The notes under the pieces: model-generated
What the model was told of the DNA's origin: nothing
The model's database searches: none
Seen by the model: only the letters and a program-made list of their open reading frames with translations
From: CAIYRG01 sp964494505
GTDB lineage: Bacteria; Pseudomonadota; Alphaproteobacteria; Micropepsales; Micropepsaceae
Assembly: GCA_964494505.1 (NCBI GenBank)
Contig: CAZBRO010000002.1
Span: 124,001 to 188,000, forward strand
Length of the DNA stretch: 64,000 bases
Direction of reading: 5' to 3'
Program-made: the position numbers and the translations under genes
Shown: piece after piece, positions 42,083 through 50,263 of the stretch
Layout: each line of letters starts with the position of its first letter
How positions within the stretch are numbered: the stretch's first letter is position 1

Positions 42083-42925
42083 TCAAAAGTCCGGCTTGTT
42101 CGCGGTCGGAATCGGCTCCACGTCGAAGGCGAAGAAACCCGGTCCGCTTTCCGCGCAGGACGATTCGCTCATCGGCCCTTGCGACACCTGCCGCCAGGTC
42201 TGGATCATCTTGACCGGCTGCTTGAAAGTGGCGGGGTCGTCCACCGCAATATCGGCCTGCAGATTCTTGCCGCCATTGGTCAGGTGGAAGCGTTCGACCA
42301 CATGCAGCTTTTCGCTGTGCGGCGTGCGGTAATTGTCGACATAGGTCTGGGTGTTCTGGCCGATGGTGTCCACCACCAGCGTGTCGCCCTCGTAATGGCC
42401 GACAGATTCTCCGTACCAGGACGGTTTCGGATTGGCCGAATGGGGCACGTTCAGATAGATGTGCCGCACCTGATGATCCATCTGCCAGATCATCGTCACT
42501 TCCTTCGGCGTCTGGATGAAATAGACCGGCTGCGCCTGGTTGAGGTCGTAGGTCGGAACTCCGGTCGGCCAGCAGCGCGCCTCGCGCGAGAACACCGCCT
42601 TGCCGCGCAGGACCTCGTCATTGGTCTTCTTCAGGCTCGCTTTGGCGAAATCGGTCAGGTTCGGATTGTTGAGGTCGGCGAAGCGGAACGAGGACTGCTT
42701 GCCGCCGCCATTTCCGACATGGGGATGGGCGTCGTCGTTGGTGACGATGGCAGGCGTTCCGGGCACCTCCTTGAAATCGGTGCCCAACGCAAGCCAGGCG
42801 CTCGTCATGCTGGAAAAGTCCGGCGCGTTGGCGGGGCCCGCGTTCTGGGCGCTTGCCCCATTTACCAGCCCTGCCGCGGCAAGCGCGGCAATCGATGCCA
42901 ACAGGCTCTTCTTCGTCATCGCCAT
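42083..42925 (-). CDS. Array family exported protein Arr10
   Basis: Protein of 280 residues, signal peptide to ASAQN. Core: SSFRFADLNNPNLTDF, ARCWPTGVPTYDL, VPHSANPKPSWYGESVGHYEGD, IGQNTQTYVDNYRTPHSEKLHVVERF, SSCAESGPGFF, end PTANKPDF. The NPNLTDFAK and IGQNTQT wording is shared only with Arr9, so the two form the most recent-looking duplicate pair with their 6-base spacing. The exact 20-mer is at 42408-42427. Confidence 0.9.
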   Translation of the reverse strand: MAMTKKSLLASIAALAAAGLVNGASAQNAGPANAPDFSSMTSAWLALGTDFKEVPGTPAIVTNDDAHPHVGNGGGKQSSFRFADLNNPNLTDFAKASLKKTNDEVLRGKAVFSREARCWPTGVPTYDLNQAQPVYFIQTPKEVTMIWQMDHQVRHIYLNVPHSANPKPSWYGESVGHYEGDTLVVDTIGQNTQTYVDNYRTPHSEKLHVVERFHLTNGGKNLQADIAVDDPATFKQPVKMIQTWRQVSQGPMSESSCAESGPGFFAFDVEPIPTANKPDF

Positions 42926-42931
42926 AGCTCC

Positions 42932-43783
42932 TCAGAAATCGGCCTTGGACGCGACCGGAATCGGCTCCGCCCTTTGCCCGAAGGGATTGACCATCTCGCC
43001 GTCGGCGCAGCGCGATTCCGTCATCGGCCCCTCGACCTTGCGCCATTGATGGATCACCTTCAGCGGCTGCTTCAGCGCCACCGGGTCCTCGATGGTGATG
43101 TCGGCCTGCAGTTTCTCGCCGCCCTCGATCAGGTGGAAGCGCTCGACCACGTGCAGCCTGCCGGAATGGGGGGTGCGGTAATTGTCGATGAAGGTCTGCG
43201 TGTTCTGGCCGATGGTATCGACCACCAGCGTATCGCCTTCCCAGTGCCCGACCGATTCTCCGTACCAGGACGGTTTCGGATTGCGCGAATGCGGCACGTC
43301 CATGTAGATGTGGCGGACCTGCTGGTCCATCTGCCACAGCATGGTGATCTTCTTGGGTTCCTGCAGGATGAAGGTCGGCTGCGCGGGGTTCAAAAGATAG
43401 GCCGGAACCCCGGTCATCCAGCAGCGCGATTCCCGCGCATACATGGCGAAACCCGACAGCACCATGTCGTTGGACTTCTTCAATCCCTCCTTGGCGAAAT
43501 CGGTGAGGTTGGGATTGTTGATGTCGGCGACCCGAAAGGTCGATTGCTCGCCCGATCCGTTGGGCACATAGCGGTGGGCCGGATCGTAGGTGACGGGCGG
43601 GGGTGAGCCGGGTGCGGCGACATAATCGGTGCCGATGGAGACCCATCCCATATTGTTGCCGGAGAAATCGGGTCGCGCGGCGTTCCCTTGCGCCAGCGCC
43701 AAGCCGGCGCATGCGAGAACGCCCAGCGCGGCGGCGCCCGGCAGGAGACGCTTGGCAGACTTCGTGAATGCGGATTCGGGCAT
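42932..43783 (-). CDS. Array family exported protein Arr9
   Basis: Protein of 283 residues, signal peptide to ALAQG. Core: STFRVADINNPNLTDF, SRCWMTGVPAYLL, VPHSRNPKPSWYGESVGHWEGD, IGQNTQTFIDNYRTPHSGRLHVVERF, then SRCADGEMVNPFG in place of the usual CAENN, end PVASKADF. The changed second-cysteine neighbourhood distinguishes it from its sister Arr10. The exact 20-mer is at 43257-43276. Confidence 0.9.
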   Translation of the reverse strand: MPESAFTKSAKRLLPGAAALGVLACAGLALAQGNAARPDFSGNNMGWVSIGTDYVAAPGSPPPVTYDPAHRYVPNGSGEQSTFRVADINNPNLTDFAKEGLKKSNDMVLSGFAMYARESRCWMTGVPAYLLNPAQPTFILQEPKKITMLWQMDQQVRHIYMDVPHSRNPKPSWYGESVGHWEGDTLVVDTIGQNTQTFIDNYRTPHSGRLHVVERFHLIEGGEKLQADITIEDPVALKQPLKVIHQWRKVEGPMTESRCADGEMVNPFGQRAEPIPVASKADF

Positions 43784-43825
43784 CGGTTCCTCCCAGCCCC
43801 AATGTGACCTCTCCGCCGGGGCGAA

Positions 43826-44764
43826 TCAGAAATCGACTTTGGTCGCCTCCGGCATCGGGAACAGCTTCTGATGGAAGAATACACTGTCGTTGTTGTTCTC
43901 GGCGCAGACCGTTTCCAGCAACGGGTTCCTGACCTTGTGCCAGGTCTGCATCATGTGGAGCGGTTCGTTGAAAGTGTCGGGATCGTCCACCGTCACGACG
44001 GCCGTCAGCCGCTTGCCGTCCGGCGAAATGGTGAAACGCTCGACGACATGTTCCTTGGTCGTGTGCGGAGTGCGGAAATTGTCGATGTAGTTGTTCTTGG
44101 TGGCGAGCCCGATGGTATCGACGACGAGCGTGTTGTCGCCTTCGTAATGGCCGATGGATTCGCCGAAGGATTGCGGCGCGGGGTTGGCGGTGTGCTTGTC
44201 GGTCAGATAGATGCGGCGGACCATGTGATCGCGCTGCCAGATCATCCAGACTTCCTTTGGCGTCTGGATGAAATAGGCGGGTTCGGCGGGATAGAGCAAT
44301 TGGCCCGGAACGCCGCCAGGCCAGCAGCGCGCCTGCGCGGCGAGCGGCACGTCGAGCTTGCCGGTGAGCGCTTCGTCATTCGAATCCTTCATGATCTTGG
44401 CGGCCCAGGGCTTCAGCACCGGATCGCGATAATCGCCAATGCGCAGCGTCGGCTGAACGCCGAGCCGGATGGCGTCCACATTGCCGATGAAAGGATGATC
44501 GGGATCGTTCTTGATCCGGCCATGCCCCTGCGTTCCCGGAGGCGGGTCCATCCAATCGGCGCCGTCGGAGAGCCAGGCGAACTGGGTCGAGGCGAGATTG
44601 GGAATGCCGTCCTTGGAAACCGCGTAGTCCAAATCGGCGGGCTGGGCGCGGTCAACCAGATCGGCTTCTCCGCGCCGGGGCGCCTGGGCCGAAGAGGCCG
44701 GGGTCAGGGCGACGGTCAATGCCGCAAGCAGGGCGGCGGTGGAAAGCAAGGCGGTCTTAAGCAT
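43826..44764 (-). CDS. Array family exported protein Arr8
   Basis: Protein of 312 residues from ATG 44764 (GGAG upstream). Signal peptide to ASSAQ, then a 30-residue charged spacer (RRGEADLVDRAQPADLDY). Core: QPTLRIGDYRDPVLKPW, ARCWPGGVPGQLL, TDKHTANPAPQSFGESIGHYEGD (PQSF replaces PSWY), IDNFRTPHTTKEHVVERF, VCAENNNDSVFF, end PEATKVDF. DWMDPPPGTQGHGRI is shared only with Arr7. The pair forms a distinct subgroup. Confidence 0.9.
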   Translation of the reverse strand: MLKTALLSTAALLAALTVALTPASSAQAPRRGEADLVDRAQPADLDYAVSKDGIPNLASTQFAWLSDGADWMDPPPGTQGHGRIKNDPDHPFIGNVDAIRLGVQPTLRIGDYRDPVLKPWAAKIMKDSNDEALTGKLDVPLAAQARCWPGGVPGQLLYPAEPAYFIQTPKEVWMIWQRDHMVRRIYLTDKHTANPAPQSFGESIGHYEGDNTLVVDTIGLATKNNYIDNFRTPHTTKEHVVERFTISPDGKRLTAVVTVDDPDTFNEPLHMMQTWHKVRNPLLETVCAENNNDSVFFHQKLFPMPEATKVDF

Positions 44765-44814
44765 CGAAATCTCCGTTCCAGTAGTCCTATGTCCCATCCG
44801 AAGGCAGGCGTGCC

Positions 44815-45684
44815 TCAGAATGGTGAGCTGTTCTCTTGCGGGATCGGCACCAGCTTCTGGCCGAAATAATTGTTGTCGTTGTTGTTCTCGGCGCAGGCGG
44901 TTTCGCCCATCGGCTCGTTCACTTTGAACCAGCGCTGCGACATATGCAGCGGCGCGTTGAACGTGTCGGGATCGTCCACTGTCACCGCCGCGTTCATGAA
45001 TTTGGCGCCCGGCTCGATGGTGAAGCGCTCGACCACGTGCAGTTTTTCGGTGTGCGGCGTGCGGAAATTGTCGATGAAGCTCATCTTGGTGGAGAGCCCA
45101 ATCGTGTCGACGACCAGCGTGTCGCCGTTCTCGTAATGACCGACGGATTCGCCGAACCAGGATGGCTTTATGGTCTTGGAATGCTCACGATTGAGGAAGA
45201 CGCGGCGGATCTGGTGATCGCGCTGCCAGAACATCCAGACCTCGGTGGGCGTCTGCACGAAATACATCGGTTCGAAAGGAAAGAGGAGCTGGCCCGGCAC
45301 GCCGCCCGGGAAGCAGCGCGCTTGCGATGCGAAGGGCACGTCGAGTTTGCCGCTCAACGCTTCCGCGTTCGAATCCGCCATGAACTTTGCGGCCCAAGGC
45401 TTCAGCACCGGGTCCTTGGCGTCGCCGATGCGCAGCGTCGGCTGCTTGCCAAGGCGCCCGGCTTCCGCATTGCTCATAAAGGGATGGGCGGGATCGGGCC
45501 GGATCGGACCATGGCCTTGCGTGCCGGCGGCCGGCTCCTGCCAATCGGCGACATTGGTCTGCCAGCCGTAATTCGGCGAGGCGAGGGCGGGGATTTTTTC
45601 GTCCGCAGCGTCCTTGGCTGAAGCGCCTGCAACGACACCGCTGACGGTCATGAGCAAAGCGGCAAGGGGAGAAATTGCCTTCAT
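44815..45684 (-). CDS. Array family exported protein Arr7
   Basis: Protein of 289 residues, signal peptide to AGASAKD. Core: QPTLRIGDAKDPVLKPW, ARCFPGGVPGQLLF (Phe for Trp after Cys), REHSKTIKPSWFGESVGHYENGD, IDNFRTPHTEKLHVVERF, ACAENNNDNNYF, and the altered end PQENSSPF. TQGHGPIRPDP and the IRRVFL strand pair it with Arr8. It is the only array copy ending in SPF. Confidence 0.9.
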   Translation of the reverse strand: MKAISPLAALLMTVSGVVAGASAKDAADEKIPALASPNYGWQTNVADWQEPAAGTQGHGPIRPDPAHPFMSNAEAGRLGKQPTLRIGDAKDPVLKPWAAKFMADSNAEALSGKLDVPFASQARCFPGGVPGQLLFPFEPMYFVQTPTEVWMFWQRDHQIRRVFLNREHSKTIKPSWFGESVGHYENGDTLVVDTIGLSTKMSFIDNFRTPHTEKLHVVERFTIEPGAKFMNAAVTVDDPDTFNAPLHMSQRWFKVNEPMGETACAENNNDNNYFGQKLVPIPQENSSPF

Positions 45685-45697
45685 GTCTGTGGTTTCC

Positions 45698-46582
45698 TCA
45701 AAAATCGGCCTTTGCGGCTTCCGGGATCGGATCCACCCGTAAATTGAAATAGTTGTAGTTGTTGTTGTTCTCGGCGCAAACCGATTCGCTGTAGGGCTGC
45801 GTTACGCGGCGGTAGCGCTGCATGGCCGACCATTGCATCGTGTAGGCGCCGGGGTCGTCGACGGTCGCGATGGCGTCCATCGAGCGGCCGTCATCGGAAA
45901 CGGTATAGCGCTCCACCACGTGCAATTGCGTCGTGTGCGGGGTGCGCACATTGTCGACGAAAGTCTTGTCGTTCATGCCGATGGTGTCGATGACCAGCGT
46001 CTTGCCTTCGTAATGGCCGACCGATTCTCCGTACCAGGAGGGTTTCGGATTCTTGGAATGGGCCGCGTTCATGTAGATGTGCCGCTGGTTCGGTCCGCGC
46101 TGGTAAAGGATCGTCACTTCCTTGGGCGTCTGGACGAAATAGACGGGCTCGGCGGTGAACACCATGATTCCGGGGACGCCCGCGGGCCAGCAGGTGGACA
46201 TGGCCTCGAATCCGACCTTGCCGCCGAGCACCTCGTCATTGGCCTTCTTCACCATGGCGGCGGCCCAGGGCTGCAGGATGGGGGCGTTCGCGTCCCCGAT
46301 GCGCGGCGTCGGCTGGCGGCCCTGCCGGTCGTTGTTGCCGACATGGGGATGGGCGGGATCGAAGCCTACGGGTCCCGGGCCCGAAGGGGGCGGCATCAGA
46401 TCGGCGCCGCCGGAAACCCAGCCCGCGGTGTTGGCCTGGGAGAAATCGGGAATCGCCGCGCCGTCCGCGGCATGGACCGGCTGGGACGCCGAAAGGACGG
46501 CGGCGGCCAGGAGCGCGGCCGCGCCTTCGGGCAGTATCCCCTTTCGGGGCAGCAGATTACGCCATGCCGAACGTCGCGCCAT
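45698..46582 (-). CDS. Array family exported protein Arr6
   Basis: Protein of 294 residues from ATG 46582, which has GGGAGG 7 bases upstream; an ATG 15 bases earlier was rejected. A long basic N-region (ARRSAWRNLLPRK) precedes the signal core. Core: QPTPRIGDANAPILQPW, STCWPAGVPGIMV, AAHSKNPKPSWYGESVGHYEGK (Ala-Ala for Val-Pro), TPHTTQLHVVERY, VCAENNNNYNYF, end PEAAKADF. The 20-mer has one mismatch at 46026-46045. The gap to Arr5 upstream is 185 bases, the largest in the operon. Confidence 0.9.
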   Translation of the reverse strand: MARRSAWRNLLPRKGILPEGAAALLAAAVLSASQPVHAADGAAIPDFSQANTAGWVSGGADLMPPPSGPGPVGFDPAHPHVGNNDRQGRQPTPRIGDANAPILQPWAAAMVKKANDEVLGGKVGFEAMSTCWPAGVPGIMVFTAEPVYFVQTPKEVTILYQRGPNQRHIYMNAAHSKNPKPSWYGESVGHYEGKTLVIDTIGMNDKTFVDNVRTPHTTQLHVVERYTVSDDGRSMDAIATVDDPGAYTMQWSAMQRYRRVTQPYSESVCAENNNNYNYFNLRVDPIPEAAKADF

Positions 46583-46767
46583 CGAGAGGCCTCCCATGCG
46601 ACTCGAACGCCATCAGCAGCGGAGGTCCCCAATCCTCCGCCCTGGCGCGTTCCCGGCAACTTTAAGGCGCAGGCGACCTTGGGGCAACGGGCTGCGGTAG
46701 CGCAGGGGCGGCTATTTCGGCCGCCCGGGGCTCAATTTTGCGGCATGGGCGCGGTGCTGCCGGCAGC
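46583..46767 (-). other. Largest gap within the array operon, with a hairpin
   Basis: Read on the minus strand, GGGCGGC-CGAAATA-GCCGCCC forms a hairpin near 46697-46720 without a T-run. It could be a processing site or a weak terminator that divides the operon into Arr1-5 and Arr6-17. Confidence 0.45.
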
Positions 46768-47643
46768 TCAAAAATCCGGCGTTTTCGCCATCGGAATCGG
46801 CACCACGTCGTAACCCAGGAATTCGCTGTTGTTCTCCGCGCAGGGGTTCTCTTCGAGGATGCGGTCGGTCTTCCGCCAGCGCTGCACGCCGGACCAGGCC
46901 ATGTTAAAGGCGCCCGGATCGTCCACCGTCACGGTTGCCTGCAGCGTCTTGCCGCCCTCGATGAGCTTGTAGCGTTCGACGACGTGGATCTGGTCGGTGT
47001 GCGGCGTGCGGTAATTGTCGGTTGTCGTCCGGTCGTTCAGGCCGATGGTGTCGATGACCAGCTCGTCGCCCTCGAAATGGCCGACCGATTCCCCGTACCA
47101 GGATGGTTTCGGGTTCTTCGAATGCGGCACGTTGAGATAGATGTGGCGGGTTTCGAAATTCAGCTCGTTGACGATCGTGATCTTGTCCTTGGTCTGGTAG
47201 AAGAACAGAGGCTGCCCGCCGCGCGTGAAGACGAGCGAGCCCGGCACGCCCGCCGGCCAGCAGCGTTCGCGCGTGATGTAGGGCACCTTTCCGGCCAGCA
47301 CCTCGTCATTGGCCTTTTTCATCTTCTCGATGGCCCAAGGCTTCAGGATCGGATTGGTGAGATCGGCGACCCGATAGGTCGGCTGCCGCCCGGCGCCATT
47401 GGGGATGTAGGGATGCTTCGGATCGGACATCACCGGGTTCGGCATCCCGGCAACGGGAATGAAATCATCGCCCGTCGGGCGGTCGGGCACCCAGCCGCTG
47501 TTGGGGAAGGGGCTGAACATCGGTACCGCACCCGTCCCGTCCGCAGCCGAGGCCGGCATCAGGAACGCGCCCACGCAGGCGGTGCCGATTGCCGCCGCGG
47601 TCGCCAGCATCCGCGAAGCCGCGGGTCCAACCCATCTCGCCAT
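46768..47643 (-). CDS. Array family exported protein Arr5
   Basis: Protein of 291 residues from ATG 47643 with GGGAGG about 6 bases upstream. Signal peptide to ASAAD. Core: QPTYRVADLTNPILKPW, ERCWPAGVPGSLV, VPHSKNPKPSWYGESVGHFEGD, IGLNDRTTTDNYRTPHTDQIHVVERY, PCAENNSEFL, end PMAKTPDF. The 20-mer has two mismatches at about 47091-47110. It shares the DRPTGDDF N-terminal strand with Arr1 and Arr2 (DRP-GDDF). Confidence 0.9.
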   Translation of the reverse strand: MARWVGPAASRMLATAAAIGTACVGAFLMPASAADGTGAVPMFSPFPNSGWVPDRPTGDDFIPVAGMPNPVMSDPKHPYIPNGAGRQPTYRVADLTNPILKPWAIEKMKKANDEVLAGKVPYITRERCWPAGVPGSLVFTRGGQPLFFYQTKDKITIVNELNFETRHIYLNVPHSKNPKPSWYGESVGHFEGDELVIDTIGLNDRTTTDNYRTPHTDQIHVVERYKLIEGGKTLQATVTVDDPGAFNMAWSGVQRWRKTDRILEENPCAENNSEFLGYDVVPIPMAKTPDF

Positions 47644-47668
47644 GCGATCCTCCCGAGATCGTTCGTAT

Positions 47669-48496
47669 TCAGAAATCCGGTTTACCGGCTTGGGGCACCG
47701 GGAAATAGCCCTTGCCGAAGAAATCGGCATTGTTCTCGGCGCAGACCGCTTCCTGCATGACGTCCTGCGGCACGCGGCGGTAGCGCTGCCGCGCCGACCA
47801 TGCGGTGGTAAAGGCGCCGGGATCGTCCACGGCGATGGTCGCCTCCAGCATCCCGCCTTCGATCAGCTTGAAGCGCTCGACGACGTGAAGGGCCGTCGTA
47901 TGCGGCGTCAGGTAATTGTCGACGAAGGTCTTGTCGTTCATGCCGATGGTGTCGATCACCAGCGCGCCGTCTTCGTAGCGGCCGACCGATTCTCCGTACC
48001 AGGACGGTTTCGGATTCTTCGAATGGGGCACGTTCATGAAGACCCGGCGCACCTGCTGGTCGCCCTCGTTGATGATCGTGACTTCCTTCGGCGTTTGCAG
48101 GAAATAGACCGGCCGCAACCGGGAGAATACGTCGTAATCGGGAACGCCGGCGAAATGACAGGTTTCGCGCGGGGAGAAGGGAACCTTGCCCGAGAGCGTT
48201 GCCTCGTTGCTCCGGCGCAGACGCTCGCGCACCCAGGGCTGCAGGATCGGGTTGTTGAGGTCGGCGACGCGGTCGGTCGGCTGGCGGCCGCTCTGGTTGC
48301 TGTAATAGGGATGCGCGGGATCGGAAACCACCGGCCCCGGCCCCGAAACGGGCGGCAGGAAGTCGTCGCCCACCGGAAACCATCCCGTATCGGAGTGGCC
48401 GAAATCGGGAATCGCATCGGTCGCGAGCGCTTCGGGCATGGGCGAAATCGCCACCCCACACATCAGACTGGCAACAATCAGATGAGCAATACGCAT
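47669..48496 (-). CDS. Array family exported protein Arr4
   Basis: Protein of 275 residues. ATG 48496 overlaps the Arr3 stop codon by one base (TGATG). Signal peptide to ALATD. Core: QPTDRVADLNNPILQPW (Asp for Tyr), ETCHFAGVPDYDV (His-Phe for Trp-Pro), VPHSKNPKPSWYGESVGRYEDG (Arg for the His of GHYEG), TPHTTALHVVERF, VCAENNADFF, end PQAGKPDF. Loss of that His makes this copy useful for testing the motif. The exact 20-mer is at 47991-48010. Confidence 0.9.
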   Translation of the reverse strand: MRIAHLIVASLMCGVAISPMPEALATDAIPDFGHSDTGWFPVGDDFLPPVSGPGPVVSDPAHPYYSNQSGRQPTDRVADLNNPILQPWVRERLRRSNEATLSGKVPFSPRETCHFAGVPDYDVFSRLRPVYFLQTPKEVTIINEGDQQVRRVFMNVPHSKNPKPSWYGESVGRYEDGALVIDTIGMNDKTFVDNYLTPHTTALHVVERFKLIEGGMLEATIAVDDPGAFTTAWSARQRYRRVPQDVMQEAVCAENNADFFGKGYFPVPQAGKPDF

Positions 48497-49344
48497 CAGA
48501 AATCCGGCGTCTTGGCTTCCGCGAGCGGGACCAGGTCCTGGCTGAAATGATCGTCGTTGTTCTCGTTGCACGGGACTTGCAGGATCGGCGCCAGTTCCAC
48601 GCGGCTCCAGCGCTGCACCCCCGTCCACGGCGTGGTGAAGGCGCCGGGGTCCTCGACATAGACCGAAACGTCCACCGTCTGGGCGTCGGCCGCGAGCTTC
48701 CAGCGTTCGATCACGTGAATCTTGTCGGTATGGGGGGTGCGGTAATTGTCGGTGAAGGTCTTGTCGTTCTGGCCGATGGTGTCGATTACCAGCGTGTCGC
48801 CGTTCTCGTAGTGGCCGACCGATTCTCCGTACCAGGACGGTTTCGGGTTCTTGGAATGGGGCACGTTCATGTAGATGTGGCGAATCTCCGGGCCGCCCTG
48901 ATTGATGACGACGATCTCGTTCTTCCGTTCATAGAAATAGAACGGCTCGACCAGCGAGTAGGCATCGAACCCCGGCACGCCAACGGGCCAGCAGCGTTCG
49001 CGCGCGCGGAAGGGCACTTTGCCGGCGATCACCGCGTCGTTGGCCTTTTTCATCGACGGCTTCAGCCATTCCTGCAGGATCGGATTGGAAAGATCGGCCA
49101 CGCGATAGGTCGATTGGGGGCCGAAATTGTTGGGGATATAGGGGTGGGCCTTGTCGAAGGCGACCGGCCCCGGTCCGCCGCCCGGCACCGCCAGCAGATC
49201 GTCCACGCCGAACGTATGGTCGAGCACCCAGCCCGTGTTGGGGGTCGTGGCGAAAATCGGGATTTTCGGGCCGTCGGCGGCCAACGCACCCCCGGCCGCG
49301 CACAGAATACCCGCCATTACGCATACCGAAACGAACTTTGACAT
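48496..49344 (-). CDS. Array family exported protein Arr3
   Basis: Protein of 282 residues from the second of two adjacent ATGs (49344), which has GGAG at the better spacing of 6 bases. Signal peptide to ALAAD. Core with residue positions: STYRVADLSNPILQ about 78-91, ERCWPVGVPGF about 116-126, VPHSKNPKPSWYGESVGHYE 161-180, TPHTDKIHVIERW about 198-210, PCNENNDDHF about 261-270 (Asn replaces Ala), end AEAKTPDF. The exact 20-mer is at 48824-48843. Confidence 0.9.
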   Translation of the reverse strand: MSKFVSVCVMAGILCAAGGALAADGPKIPIFATTPNTGWVLDHTFGVDDLLAVPGGGPGPVAFDKAHPYIPNNFGPQSTYRVADLSNPILQEWLKPSMKKANDAVIAGKVPFRARERCWPVGVPGFDAYSLVEPFYFYERKNEIVVINQGGPEIRHIYMNVPHSKNPKPSWYGESVGHYENGDTLVIDTIGQNDKTFTDNYRTPHTDKIHVIERWKLAADAQTVDVSVYVEDPGAFTTPWTGVQRWSRVELAPILQVPCNENNDDHFSQDLVPLAEAKTPDF

Positions 49345-49361
49345 CATGTTCTCCGTGACAA

Positions 49362-50231
49362 TCAGAAATCCGGCTTGGCGGCTTGCGGGATGGGCTCGAC
49401 CTTGTAACTGAAGTAATCGAAATTGTTCTCCGCGCACGGGTAAGGCACCATCGGCCCTTGCGTATAGCGCTTGAAGCGCTGAACAGCGCCCCATTTCGAG
49501 GTGAAGGCGCCCGGATCTTCGACGGCGATGTCGATCTGCAGCGTTTTGCCGCCGTCCACCAGTTTCAATCGTTCCACCACGTGAAGCTGCGTCGTATGCG
49601 GTGTCCGGAAATTGTCGACGAAGCTCTTGTCGTTCAGCCCGATGGTGTCGACGATCAGCTCGTCGCCTTCGTAATGGCCGACCGATTCTCCGTACCAAGA
49701 CGGTTTGGGGTTCTTCGTATGGGGCACGTTCAAATAGACGTGGCGGACCTGCTGATCGCTGGGCCAGATCAGAAGAACTTCCGTGGGCGACTGCACGACC
49801 CAGACCGGAGCGACGCGCCGCATGATGTCGAATGCCGGGACTCCTGCCGGCCAGCAGCGCTCGCGGGCGACGAACGGCACGCCGCCGGCAAGAACCTCGT
49901 CGTTCGCCTTTTTCATCTGCTCCCGCGCCCAGGGCTGCAGGATGGGATTGCTCAAATCGGCGACGCGATAGGTGGGCTGCACGCCGGTGTTGCGGCCTCC
50001 ATCGTTGCTCGTATGGGGATGGGCAGGATCGGCGAGCACCGGCCCCGGTCCTGACGGGGGCGGCAGAAAATCGTCACCGTCCGGACGGTCCGGAAACCAC
50101 GACGTGCTGGGGTCGGGCGCGAAGTTGGGGATCGTTTGTGCCGGCGCAGATGCGCTTTGCCCGGCAGATGGCAGCAGCAAAAAAGCCAGAAAGCCGGCTC
50201 CGACGCCCATCATCCGATGTCTGGACATCAT
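49362..50231 (-). CDS. Array family exported protein Arr2
   Basis: Protein of 289 residues, signal peptide to SASAPAQ. Core: QPTYRVADLSNPILQPW, ERCWPAGVPAFDI, VPHTKNPKPSWYGESVGHYEGD, IGLNDKSFVDNFRTPHTTQLHVVERL, PCAENNFDYF, end PQAAKPDF. Close to the family consensus throughout and a good reference copy for cloning-free structural modelling. The 20-mer has one mismatch at 49687-49706. Confidence 0.9.
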   Translation of the reverse strand: MMSRHRMMGVGAGFLAFLLLPSAGQSASAPAQTIPNFAPDPSTSWFPDRPDGDDFLPPPSGPGPVLADPAHPHTSNDGGRNTGVQPTYRVADLSNPILQPWAREQMKKANDEVLAGGVPFVARERCWPAGVPAFDIMRRVAPVWVVQSPTEVLLIWPSDQQVRHVYLNVPHTKNPKPSWYGESVGHYEGDELIVDTIGLNDKSFVDNFRTPHTTQLHVVERLKLVDGGKTLQIDIAVEDPGAFTSKWGAVQRFKRYTQGPMVPYPCAENNFDYFSYKVEPIPQAAKPDF

Positions 50232-50263
50232 GCCGGCTTCCTCGGTCTAACGGCCCTTGTCGA

